Positions 1-6,151 are shown, numbered from the stretch's first letter. The stretch is DNA of 11,205 bases from Chloroflexota bacterium (GCA_022574315.1 JACZSH010000039.1:1-11205), one strand, 5' to 3'. Program-made: numbers and translations. The notes: generated by a model from the sequence alone, not told the origin.

Positions 1-7
1 AGTATAA

Positions 8-33
8 CCCCATCCCCCTGTATCCCCCTTCCC
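8..33 (-). other. Putative G-quadruplex motif (minus strand)
   Basis: Read on the minus strand, this stretch has four G-tracts of 3, 5, 5 and 4 bases separated by loops of 2, 5 and 2 bases, which satisfies the standard G3+N1-7 quadruplex rule. The plus strand is the matching C-rich strand and also pairs with G-tracts at 42-52, so duplex-hairpin and quadruplex folding would compete. The pattern is directly visible; actual folding is inferred. Confidence 0.5.
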
Positions 34-52
34 TTTGATAAGGGGAAGGGGG
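24..52. repeat. C/G-rich hairpin, 13-bp stem
   Basis: The arm at 24-36 (CCCCCTTCCC then TTT) pairs with 40-52 (AAGGGGAAGGGGG) around a GAT loop. Ten consecutive Watson-Crick pairs are followed by one T-G wobble and two T-A pairs. Its last two bases overlap the left arm of the next hairpin, so the two structures compete at their border. There is no T-run after it, so it does not look like a simple terminator. Confidence 0.7.
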
Positions 53-95
53 AGGGTTGTGTAAGAGAGGCGAGGCCTCTCTTACACAACCCTCC
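51..95. repeat. Perfect 21-bp inverted repeat with a 3-nt loop
   Basis: Bases 51-71 are the exact reverse complement of 75-95, with only GAG (72-74) between them. A perfect 21-bp stem in unconstrained intergenic DNA is unlikely by chance and indicates a maintained cruciform/RNA hairpin or a recent palindromic insertion. No T-tract follows (CTGGCC comes next), so a canonical intrinsic terminator is unlikely. It may be a member of a dispersed palindromic repeat family; that part is inference. Confidence 0.85.
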
Positions 96-157
96 TGGCC
101 TTAAGCTAACAATGTGGTGGTGTTTAAGAAGGTCTAACGCGCCTCTTGTAGGCTATT

Positions 158-210
158 TCCCTTCTCCCTACTAAAGAGGGGCCGCGCCCCCCCCTTTTGA
201 AGGAGAGGGA
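158..210. repeat. Imperfect long hairpin
   Basis: The arm at about 158-182 (pyrimidine-rich, then AAAGAGGGGC) pairs imperfectly with about 186-210 (GCCCCCCCC, TTTT, then purine-rich). Strong segments are TCCCT (158-162) with AGGGA (206-210), CTCC (164-167) with GGAG (202-205), and GGGGC (178-182) with GCCCC (186-190). Small bulges and mismatches lie between them. The composition matches the two upstream hairpins, which suggests that they form one composite element. Confidence 0.5.
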
Positions 211-287
211 GACAACCACGGTGAGGTCACCCTATATCCTGAGAGGAGAAGTCGAAGGACTCAACTTAACCAATAACCCCGAAAACA

Positions 288-316
288 TTGAGCCGGCCTG
301 AGCATTGGTGTAGAAT
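288..316 (+). promoter_or_regulatory. Candidate promoter for the yggS-like gene
   Basis: TTGAGC (288-293) and TAGAAT (311-316) are separated by exactly 17 bp and match the sigma70-type consensus at 4/6 and 5/6 positions. Transcription would be expected to start about 6-8 bases after the -10 box, at about 322-324. That coincides with the GTG (323) and ATG (326) start codons of the next gene, so the mRNA may be leaderless. This fits the absence of a Shine-Dalgarno sequence there. The match is moderate and the region is short, so this remains a prediction. Confidence 0.45.
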
Positions 317-322
317 GAGCCA

Positions 323-993
323 GTGATGAGCGCCATCAGGGAAAACGTCAGCCGGATACTGGCGGAGCTGCCGGAAGGGGTGGCGCTGCTGGCCGCCGCC
401 AAGACCCGTACCCCGGAGGAAATCGGGGAGGCGATTGAGGCGGGGGTGGCCATAATCGGGGAGAACTACGTCCAGGAAGCGGAAAGGGCTATTGCCGCTA
501 TCGGCCGCCGGGCGCAGTGGCACTTCATCGGCCATCTGCAGAAGAACAAGGTGAAAAAGCAGTGACCCTGTTCGACATGATAGAGACGGTGGATTCGGCG
601 GCAACGGCCCGGGAGATTGACAAAAGGTGCGCCCAGGCCGGCCGGGTAATGCCGGTGCTCATCGAGGTGAACAGCGGCCGGGAAGCGCAGAAAGCGGGGG
701 TATTCCCGGAAGATGCCGAGTCCCTGCTGAGAGAGATTTCCACCCTGCCCAATGTCAGGGTAAAGGGGCTGATGACCATGGGCCCCCTGGCCGGAGACCC
801 GGAAGATTCACGACCTTACTTCACAGCGACGAAAAAACTGTTTGCGCAGATGAAAAAGCTTGACCTGCCCAACGTGGAGATGAGATACCTCTCCATGGGG
901 ATGACCAACTCGTACCACATCGCCCTCGAGGAAGGCGCCAACCTGGTCAGAATGGGCACCCGGATATTCGGCGAGAGAGATTACCCGCGGTAG
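323..993 (+). pseudogene. yggS: YggS/PLPBP-family PLP-binding protein, interrupted by a frameshift
   Basis: This is a homologue of the YggS/PROSC/YlmE family, single-domain fold-III PLP proteins that maintain vitamin B6 and amino/keto-acid balance and have no known catalytic activity. The first part (323-565) has the PLP-lysine region, with K27 in ALLAAAKTRTP, the GENYVQEA motif (residues 46-53) and WHFIGHLQKNKVKK. It then meets a TGA at 563-565. The rest of the protein continues in the -1 frame from about 559 (AVTLFDMIETVDS) through LSMGMTNSYHIALEEGA to MGTRIFGERDY at the end. Joined, the two frames give about 223 residues, the normal family length, with nothing else missing. One base lost from an A6 run at 554-558 would explain the break; programmed -1 shifting is a less likely alternative. 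The start is GTG 323 or ATG 326 because a TAG at 311-313 blocks anything earlier. No Shine-Dalgarno sequence is evident. Confidence 0.85.
553..565 (+). other. Frameshift site in the yggS-like gene
   Basis: In the incoming frame the codons are GTG AAA AAG CAG TGA. Moving back one base after AAG gives GCA GTG ACC, which restores the family sequence KVKK-AVTLFD with no missing or extra residue. The site is the heptamer G AAA AAG, which resembles but does not equal the canonical bacterial -1 slippery sequence A AAA AAG. Six instead of five A bases would give one continuous gene, so a deletion or a homopolymer sequencing error is the simplest reading. Confidence 0.75.
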
Positions 994-1023
994 CTTCCAT
1001 CGGCAACGTCTATCCTGATTGAC

Positions 1024-1052
1024 TTGTATTTTTCGTCGCCTCGTGTTATAAT
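1024..1052 (+). promoter_or_regulatory. Candidate nusA operon promoter
   Basis: A perfect TATAAT -10 box lies at 1047-1052. At 17 bp spacing the -35 is a weak TTGTAT (1024-1029); a better hexamer, TTGACT (1019-1024), lies at a 22-bp spacing, which is too long for normal use. Transcription would begin near 1058-1060, giving a leader of about 78 nt before nusA. The surrounding AT-rich DNA contrasts with the GC-rich genes on both sides. A 10-bp direct repeat, ATCAACTAAA, occurs at 1058-1067 and 1074-1083, covering the predicted start and the foot of the following hairpin. Confidence 0.5.
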
Positions 1053-1080
1053 TTTTTATCAACTAAATGTGAAATCAACT

Positions 1081-1106
1081 AAAGTGGGTTTAAAACCCAC
1101 TTTTTT
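1081..1106 (+). terminator. Intrinsic terminator between yggS and nusA
   Basis: AAAGTGGG (1081-1088) pairs perfectly with CCCACTTT (1096-1103) around TTTAAAA, and the pairing can extend inward with T-A pairs. The stem runs into six T bases (1101-1106). This is a textbook rho-independent terminator on the plus strand. It can end transcripts from the yggS side. Because the TATAAT at 1047-1052 lies upstream, it may also sit inside the nusA leader as an attenuator. Confidence 0.8.
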
Positions 1107-1137
1107 AATTGTGGAAACGGGAGAGTATTAATCTAAA

Positions 1138-2628
1138 ATGAAAAGTGATTTTATTCTCGCCATAACGCAACTATCGGCAGAAAAGAACCTGCCCAAAGAA
1201 GTGGTGCTGACTGCGGTGGAATCGGCGCTCGTCTCCGCTTACCGGAAAGAAGAAGACTTTACGCCCAACCAGAACATATCGGTGAAAATTAATCCCGCTA
1301 CGGGACGGGTAGAGGTGTGGGCGGAGAAGACGGTGACCGAGAAACCGACGGACAGTCGCTGTGAAATCTCGCTGGAAGAGGCTCGCAAGACGGATAAAAA
1401 TATCCAGATTGACGATACCATAATCGTGGAGGTTACCCCGCGCAATGCCGGGCGCATTGCCGCCCAGACGGCCAAGCAAGTCATCCTGCAGCGTCTTCAC
1501 GAGGCCGAGCACAGCGCCATCTTCGAGGAATATACCGATAAAGAAGAGGACGTCATCACCGGGATGGTGCAGCGCATCGAGCCGGGACAGATTTTCGTCG
1601 ACCTGGGGCGGACAGAGGCGATACTGCCGGCGGCGGAGCAGGTGCGCACGGAAAGATACCGCGTGGGACAGCGGATTAAAGTTTACATCCTGCAGGTGGT
1701 GAGGACTCCGAAGGGGCCGAGGGTGATTGTTTCCCGCTCGCACCCCAGTTTACTGCGTCGGCTCTTCGAAATGGAAGTCCCCGAGGTCTTCAACGGGACG
1801 GTAGAAATCAAGTCGATTGCCCGCGAGGCCGGCTTCCGGAGCAAAGTAGCCGTGGCGGCGCGCCAGAACGGCATTGACCCGGTGGGCTGCTGCGTGGGAC
1901 TGCGCGGCATCAGGATACAGAATATCGTTAACGAGCTAAACGGAGAAAAGATAGACGTCATCCAGTGGAACCCGGACTCTGCCGTTTTTATCACCAATGC
2001 GCTGAGTCCGGCCCAGATATTACGCGTTAAGCTGAACGAAGCGGATGGCATCGCCACGGTGATTGTCCCGGACAGGCAGCTTTCACTGGCCATTGGCAAA
2101 GAAGGACAGAACGCCCGGCTGGCCGCCAAGCTCACCGGGTGGCGTATAGATATCAAGAGCGCCACGGTGGCGGAAGCGGAGAAGGAACCCGAAGCCGAAC
2201 CCGCCGCGGCGCCGGAAGAAAAGGCAGAAGCGGCCGTGGCTGGAACCGCCGAAGAGGCAGCCCCTGAACCGGAAGAAGCTACCCCGGTGCCGGCAGCACC
2301 GGAAGCAGAGCCGGAGCCGGTGATGATGGAGGAGATACTGACCGAAGCCACCGGACCGGCCAAACCGGCACCGGTGGTGGAAGAATTCATCCCGCAACCC
2401 GTTTTCTTCGAAGCGCCGGTTGTCCCGGAAAAAGCCCAAATCCGGTTTGCCGAAGATACCGGACTCTCCCGGCCGGTCAAGTCCACCGCCAAGACAAAGA
2501 AGAAAAAGAAGGGCGGTCCCGGTAAGGAAAGCGGAGAAGACGCCACCCGAAGCAGGAGTAAACGCCGCGGGATAGAAGTAGTCGACCAAGATGACGAATT
2601 TAGCGAAGAAGCAACCGACTCAGGTTAA
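1138..2628 (+). CDS. nusA: Transcription termination/antitermination factor NusA
   Basis: NusA binds RNA polymerase and nascent RNA, promoting pausing, intrinsic termination and, with other Nus factors, antitermination. The 496-residue protein shows the family order: an N-terminal RNAP-binding domain (about 1-130), an S1 domain (about 137-200, ITGMVQRIEPGQIFVDLG), KH1 (about 205-290, with GLRG at 254-257 and NELNGEKIDVIQW) and KH2 (about 300-345, with the GKEGQNARLAAKLTGW signature from residue 320). No C-terminal acidic repeats of the E. coli AR type are recognisable. Instead there is a tail of about 150 residues rich in Glu, Pro and Ala that ends in a lysine run (KTKKKKKGG) and an acidic tip; it is probably disordered. 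ATG 1138 is preceded by GGGAGAG at 1119-1125, a rather long spacing. The 3' end overlaps ylxR by 38 nt, which indicates translational coupling. It is the first gene of the operon; rimP, its usual upstream neighbour, is not adjacent. Confidence 0.97.
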   Translation: MKSDFILAITQLSAEKNLPKEVVLTAVESALVSAYRKEEDFTPNQNISVKINPATGRVEVWAEKTVTEKPTDSRCEISLEEARKTDKNIQIDDTIIVEVTPRNAGRIAAQTAKQVILQRLHEAEHSAIFEEYTDKEEDVITGMVQRIEPGQIFVDLGRTEAILPAAEQVRTERYRVGQRIKVYILQVVRTPKGPRVIVSRSHPSLLRRLFEMEVPEVFNGTVEIKSIAREAGFRSKVAVAARQNGIDPVGCCVGLRGIRIQNIVNELNGEKIDVIQWNPDSAVFITNALSPAQILRVKLNEADGIATVIVPDRQLSLAIGKEGQNARLAAKLTGWRIDIKSATVAEAEKEPEAEPAAAPEEKAEAAVAGTAEEAAPEPEEATPVPAAPEAEPEPVMMEEILTEATGPAKPAPVVEEFIPQPVFFEAPVVPEKAQIRFAEDTGLSRPVKSTAKTKKKKKGGPGKESGEDATRSRSKRRGIEVVDQDDEFSEEATDSG

Positions 2629-2902
2629 ACATGTCGCCCAGCGTACCTGTGTGGTCTGCCGGCAAGTGAAAGAAAAGCGGGCGCTAATCCGCCTGGTGCG
2701 TACCCCGGAGAGCAATGTTGAAATTGACATCGCCGGCAAAAAGAAAGGGCGCGGCGCCTATCTCTGCCGGGATTGGGCCTGCTGGGAGAGCGGGTTAAAG
2801 GGTAAGCAACTGGAACATGCTTTACGAAAACATATCGCCACGGAGAACCGGGAACAGCTGGTGACCTGTGCCCGAAACCTGTTAAAAGGAGTTAGCCAGT
2901 GA
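2591..2902 (+). CDS. ylxR: YlxR family RNA-binding protein
   Basis: This is a small (103 aa) basic protein of the YlxR/DUF448 family, typically encoded between nusA and infB; members are thought to be nucleoid- or RNA-associated regulators. Diagnostic sequence is RTCVVCRQVKEKRALIRLVR near residue 18, followed by GKKKGRGAYLCRDWACWE, which carries the family's GRGAYxC motif. The cysteines lie in CVVC and in the later C-x4-C pair (CRDWAC). A short basic N-terminal extension precedes the core and overlaps the nusA end by 38 nt. ATG 2591 is the only standard start before the conserved region, with no strong Shine-Dalgarno sequence, consistent with coupling to nusA. The stop overlaps the infB start (GTGA). 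Confidence 0.93.
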   Translation: MTNLAKKQPTQVKHVAQRTCVVCRQVKEKRALIRLVRTPESNVEIDIAGKKKGRGAYLCRDWACWESGLKGKQLEHALRKHIATENREQLVTCARNLLKGVSQ

Positions 2903-4731
2903 CAAAGATAAGCGAATCAGACAACGTAGTGGAGTCCGAAGTCAAAGAGAAGGATGACCAACCTTCCGAGACAAAGGCGCGGCAGATTGAACTGCCCGAA
3001 TCCATAAGCGTAAGGCAGCTGTCAGAGCTCCTGGAAACAAGTGCAATCGAAATCATCAAGCAGCTGATGAGAAACGGCATCATGGCCAACATCAACCAGG
3101 TCATTAGCTATGATGCGGCGGCGGCAATTGCGGCCGGTTACGATTACGAAGTACGCCTGATGTCCCGCGCGGCGCGGAAAGCGGCGATAGCCAGGGCCAG
3201 AAAGAAGGCGGCACCGGGCGAGGACGGGGGCAACCTGCAGCCGCGCCCACCGGTGGTAACCGTGATGGGACACGTCGACCACGGCAAGACCAGGCTGCTC
3301 GATGCCATCCGCAAGACCAATATCATGGACACGGAAGCCGGCCAGATAACACAGCATATCGGCGCCTACCAGACCGAGGTCAACGGCCAGAAAATCACCT
3401 TCCTGGATACGCCCGGCCACGAGGCTTTTACCGCCATGCGTGCTCACGGGGCCCAGATTACCGATATTACTATCCTGGTGGTGGCGGCGGATGACGGAAT
3501 CATGCCGCAGACGCTGGAAGCCATCGCTCATGCCCGGGCAGCCGACGTACCAATCGTCGTCGCCATCAATAAGATTGATAAACCGAATGCCAACCCGGAC
3601 AACGTCAAGCAGCAGCTGGCGGATGCCGGCCTGGTTATCGAGGAATGGGGAGGCGATATCGTCTGCGTGCTGATTTCGGCCAAAGAAGGAACGGGTGTCA
3701 CCGATTTGCTGGAAAACCTGCTGGTGGTGGCCGAAGTGGAAGACCTGAAAGCCAACCCGGCCCAACCGGCTACGGGCGTGGTCATCGAAGCCGAAATGGA
3801 CAAAACAAAAGGCGCGCTGGCGACGATACTGATCCAAAACGGGACCTTGAAACCGGGAGATACCATGGTGGTAGGCACCACGTGGGGGCGGGTAAAAGCA
3901 ATGTATAACGATACCGGCAAGCAGATAAAACGGGCCGGGCCAGCCTCCCCGGTGGTAGTCCTTGGCCTGAGCAGCGTCCCCGAGGCCGGCGAGATATTGA
4001 ACACGGTGGCCGACGAGCGACGCGCCCAGGCTCTGCTTCAGAAACACCAGGCCGAACGACAGGCGGCTCCATTGGGCACCGTTAGCCTGACCAACCTGTA
4101 TGACCAGATTAGCGCCGGTCGGGTAAAAGAGCTCAATGTTATTATCAAGACCGATGTCCAGGGCAGTATCGAACCGATACGAAGCTCGCTGGAGCAGCTT
4201 GGGTCGGAAGAAGTACAGGTCAGGATTATCCACAGCGGCACCGGTAATGTCACCGAGAGCGATGTCATGCTGGCGATTGCTTCCAAGGGGCTCATCGTCG
4301 GTTTTGGCGTCAACTCCGAGGAGGGAGCCAAGAAGCTGGCCAGCACGGAAAATGTGGACATCCGTAATTATACCGTGATTTACAACCTGGCTGACGATGT
4401 TGCCAAGGCTCTGAAGGGTATGCTGGAGCCGACCTTTGTCGAAGTCATCGAAGGGCGAGCCGAAGTACGGGCCGTATTCTCGGCCGGCAAGGGGAAAAGC
4501 GTGGCCGGTGTTTATGTCACCGAGGGCAAAGCCAGCCGTAACGCCTCGGTCAGGATACGCCGGGGGCAGGAAGTGATTGGCGAATCCACGGTAAACAGCC
4601 TGAAACGCTTCAAGGACAACGTCAAAGAAGTAGCCACCGGCTACGAGTGCGGTCTAGGCATCTCCGATTTTAACGACTACCAGGTCGGCGATATACTGGA
4701 ATTTTTCAGCCTTAAGGCTACCAGCCGCTAG
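2899..4731 (+). CDS. infB: Translation initiation factor IF-2
   Basis: IF-2 is the GTPase that places initiator fMet-tRNA on the 30S subunit and drives 50S joining. The protein is 610 residues, a short form: after about 30 charged residues it has a single IF2N module (about 33-85) and then a basic linker. The G domain follows, with G1 GHVDHGKT (124-131), G2 around ITQHIGAYQ (150-158), G3 DTPGH (170-174), G4 NKID (224-227) and G5 SAK (260-262). Domain II, domain III (FGVNSEEGAKKLA region) and the C-terminal initiator-tRNA-binding domain (YECGLGISDFNDYQVGD) complete it. GTG 2899 overlaps the ylxR stop in GTGA and has AAGGAG at 2886-2891 with 7-nt spacing, so the start is well supported. The long repetitive N-terminus of enterobacterial IF-2 is absent, which is normal for many phyla. 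Confidence 0.98.
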   Translation: MTKISESDNVVESEVKEKDDQPSETKARQIELPESISVRQLSELLETSAIEIIKQLMRNGIMANINQVISYDAAAAIAAGYDYEVRLMSRAARKAAIARARKKAAPGEDGGNLQPRPPVVTVMGHVDHGKTRLLDAIRKTNIMDTEAGQITQHIGAYQTEVNGQKITFLDTPGHEAFTAMRAHGAQITDITILVVAADDGIMPQTLEAIAHARAADVPIVVAINKIDKPNANPDNVKQQLADAGLVIEEWGGDIVCVLISAKEGTGVTDLLENLLVVAEVEDLKANPAQPATGVVIEAEMDKTKGALATILIQNGTLKPGDTMVVGTTWGRVKAMYNDTGKQIKRAGPASPVVVLGLSSVPEAGEILNTVADERRAQALLQKHQAERQAAPLGTVSLTNLYDQISAGRVKELNVIIKTDVQGSIEPIRSSLEQLGSEEVQVRIIHSGTGNVTESDVMLAIASKGLIVGFGVNSEEGAKKLASTENVDIRNYTVIYNLADDVAKALKGMLEPTFVEVIEGRAEVRAVFSAGKGKSVAGVYVTEGKASRNASVRIRRGQEVIGESTVNSLKRFKDNVKEVATGYECGLGISDFNDYQVGDILEFFSLKATSR

Positions 4732-4746
4732 ACAGGAAACCCGATA

Positions 4747-5115
4747 ATGTCCTATCGTATCGAGCGGATAAATAACCTTATCCGCCAGGAAATCAGTGAG
4801 TTACTACAGCGCCAGGTAAAAGACCCGAGACTGGGCACTTTTATCGCGGTCACGGAAGTCTCTACGTCCCCCGACCTGAAATCTGCCAAGGTATTTGTCA
4901 GCCGCATCAGCAACCAGGAAGAAAAGGAAGAGACGATGCAAGCCCTCGAGGCGGCGGCCGGTTTCCTGCGCAAGTCATTGATGAAAAACCTGAGGCTGAG
5001 GCGTGTGCCCGATTTGCATTTCTACTGGGACGACTCTATCGAGCGGGCCGACCGTCTCTTCAGGCTACTCGACCAGGCGGGCGCCGAGGACGGCGGCACA
5101 ACGGAGAAGAATTGA
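4747..5115 (+). CDS. rbfA: Ribosome-binding factor A
   Basis: RbfA is a small KH-type protein that binds the 30S precursor near helix 1 of 16S rRNA and helps late maturation and cold adaptation. The 122-residue product is of normal length. It has the family's opening (YRIERINNLIRQEISELLQR), the VKDPRLG motif (residues 25-31), VSTSPDLKSAKVFVS and LRRVPDLHFYWDDSIERADR at the end. ATG 4747 follows infB by 15 nt with AGGAAA at 4734-4739. Its stop overlaps a possible TTG start of truB (TTGA), and GGAG lies just upstream. The gene order infB-rbfA-truB is standard. Confidence 0.96.
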   Translation: MSYRIERINNLIRQEISELLQRQVKDPRLGTFIAVTEVSTSPDLKSAKVFVSRISNQEEKEETMQALEAAAGFLRKSLMKNLRLRRVPDLHFYWDDSIERADRLFRLLDQAGAEDGGTTEKN

Positions 5116-5165
5116 TATCCGGCCATTGCTGCCGAACCCTGTCCCCAGGCGCGGAGTCAGCTACC

Positions 5166-6092
5166 GTGGACGGCATACTTAATATCAACAAGCCCCGCGG
5201 CGAGACGTCTTACCACGTCGTCGCCCGGGTAAAGCGACTCAGCGGAGTGCGGCGGGTGGGACACGCCGGCACCCTCGACCCGGAAGCCACCGGCGTGCTG
5301 CCGGTCTGCCTGGGCCGGGCAACGCGCATCACCGGCTTCTTAATGGACACCACCAAGACCTACCGCGCCGAGATAGAGTTGGGCACGGCCACGGACACCT
5401 ATGACGCTACCGGTAAAGTGACGCGGCGCGGAGACCCTTCTGCGGTCAGCCGGGAACAGGTGGCGGCGGCGCTGGACAGATTCCGCGGTTTGACGCAGCA
5501 GACGCCGCCGATGTATAGCTCCGTCAAGCACCAGGGGCGCCGACTCTACGAGCTGGCCCGGGCGGGGATAGAGGTGCCGCGGAAAAGCCGGCCCATTGTT
5601 ATCCATCACCTGGATATTACGCACTGGCAGCCGCCGGTGGTAACCATCGAAGTTGAATGCGGCAAGGGCACCTATATCCGTTCTCTGGCCCATGACCTCG
5701 GCGAGACGCTGGGCTGCGGTGCCCACCTGAAAAGTCTCATCCGCCTGCGCTGCGGTCCCTTTGATATCAGCGCCGCCGTTTCTGTGACCCAGCTCGAAGA
5801 GGCTTTCCACCACGGGTACTGGCAGCACTTTATCCATGCGGCGGATAGCGTGCTTTTACACTGGAAGGCGGTGGTGGTCAATGATGCCACCGCCCTGAAT
5901 ATACGGAACGGGGTACCGGTGTCACTGGTGGACGAAGGCAACAGCTTAAGTGCCGCCACCGAACTCTCGACGCCGGTCAGCCCTGACACGGGGACCCGCT
6001 GCCGCACCTATACCCTGGACGGACGCTTCCTGGGAGTGATGCGCTTCAACCCGGAGAAAGGACGATGGCAGCCGGAGAAAGTTTTCCAATAA
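5166..6092 (+). CDS. truB: tRNA pseudouridine(55) synthase TruB
   Basis: TruB converts U55 in the T-loop of nearly all tRNAs to pseudouridine and also helps tRNA folding. From GTG 5166 the product is 308 residues, the usual length, and opens with the family start (V/M)DGILNINKPRGETSY. The catalytic aspartate is D38 in GHAGTLDPEATGVLP. KTYRAEIELGTATDTYD, QTPPMYSSVKHQGRRLYELAR and ECGKGTYIRSLAHDLGE follow, then a C-terminal region of the PUA-like type. An alternative TTG at 5112 overlaps the rbfA stop and has GGAG 5 nt upstream; it would add 18 residues not expected in the family. Conserved length favours 5166, but translation signals favour 5112. No DHH phosphoesterase gene lies between rbfA and truB, unlike in many Gram-positive operons. 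Confidence 0.95.
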   Translation: MDGILNINKPRGETSYHVVARVKRLSGVRRVGHAGTLDPEATGVLPVCLGRATRITGFLMDTTKTYRAEIELGTATDTYDATGKVTRRGDPSAVSREQVAAALDRFRGLTQQTPPMYSSVKHQGRRLYELARAGIEVPRKSRPIVIHHLDITHWQPPVVTIEVECGKGTYIRSLAHDLGETLGCGAHLKSLIRLRCGPFDISAAVSVTQLEEAFHHGYWQHFIHAADSVLLHWKAVVVNDATALNIRNGVPVSLVDEGNSLSAATELSTPVSPDTGTRCRTYTLDGRFLGVMRFNPEKGRWQPEKVFQ

Positions 6093-6151
6093 TCGACCGG
6101 ACCAGCGGTCAAATCAGGCTACCCAAAATCCCTCGTAACATCGGTCACACC

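Larger units (their letters stand above)
1..322. other. Non-coding, hairpin-rich intergenic region
   Basis: No convincing gene lies here; short open frames across it lack recognisable protein features and are shadows. The left two thirds are built of C-rich and G-rich tracts that fold into three hairpins (about 24-52, 51-95 and 158-210) and include a minus-strand G-quadruplex motif (8-33). The part from 214 to 287 is less structured; it contains AGTCGAAGGACTCA (249-262), which resembles the short intergenic GAAGTCGAAGG-type repeats seen in many bacterial genomes. The last 35 bases hold a promoter-like pair for the following gene. The overall appearance is of a dispersed, REP- or MITE-like intergenic repeat, but copy number cannot be judged from one window. 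Confidence 0.6.

Noticed and set aside
1..230. CRISPR array or tandem-repeat array
   Set aside because: The region has inverted rather than regularly spaced direct repeats, and no spacer-repeat periodicity.
553..559. Confident programmed -1 ribosomal frameshift in yggS
   Set aside because: The heptamer is G AAA AAG rather than A AAA AAG, no strong stimulatory stem follows, and the SD-like AAGGTG directly abuts the site instead of lying about 10 nt upstream. A lost A is simpler.
1067..1072. ATGTGA start-stop minimal open frame in the nusA leader
   Set aside because: A six-base match is expected often by chance, there is no ribosome binding site before it, and no conservation evidence is available.
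1683..2546. Minus-strand open frame of about 290 codons opposite nusA
   Set aside because: It is antisense to NusA KH domains and the low-complexity tail. Its Ser/Ala-rich translation is a mirror of the Glu/Pro/Ala codons of the real gene.
3022..4233. Long minus-strand open frame of about 400 codons opposite infB
   Set aside because: It lies wholly within the strongly conserved IF-2 coding sequence, and its translation shows no recognisable domain. GC-rich codon use on the opposite strand readily leaves such open frames.
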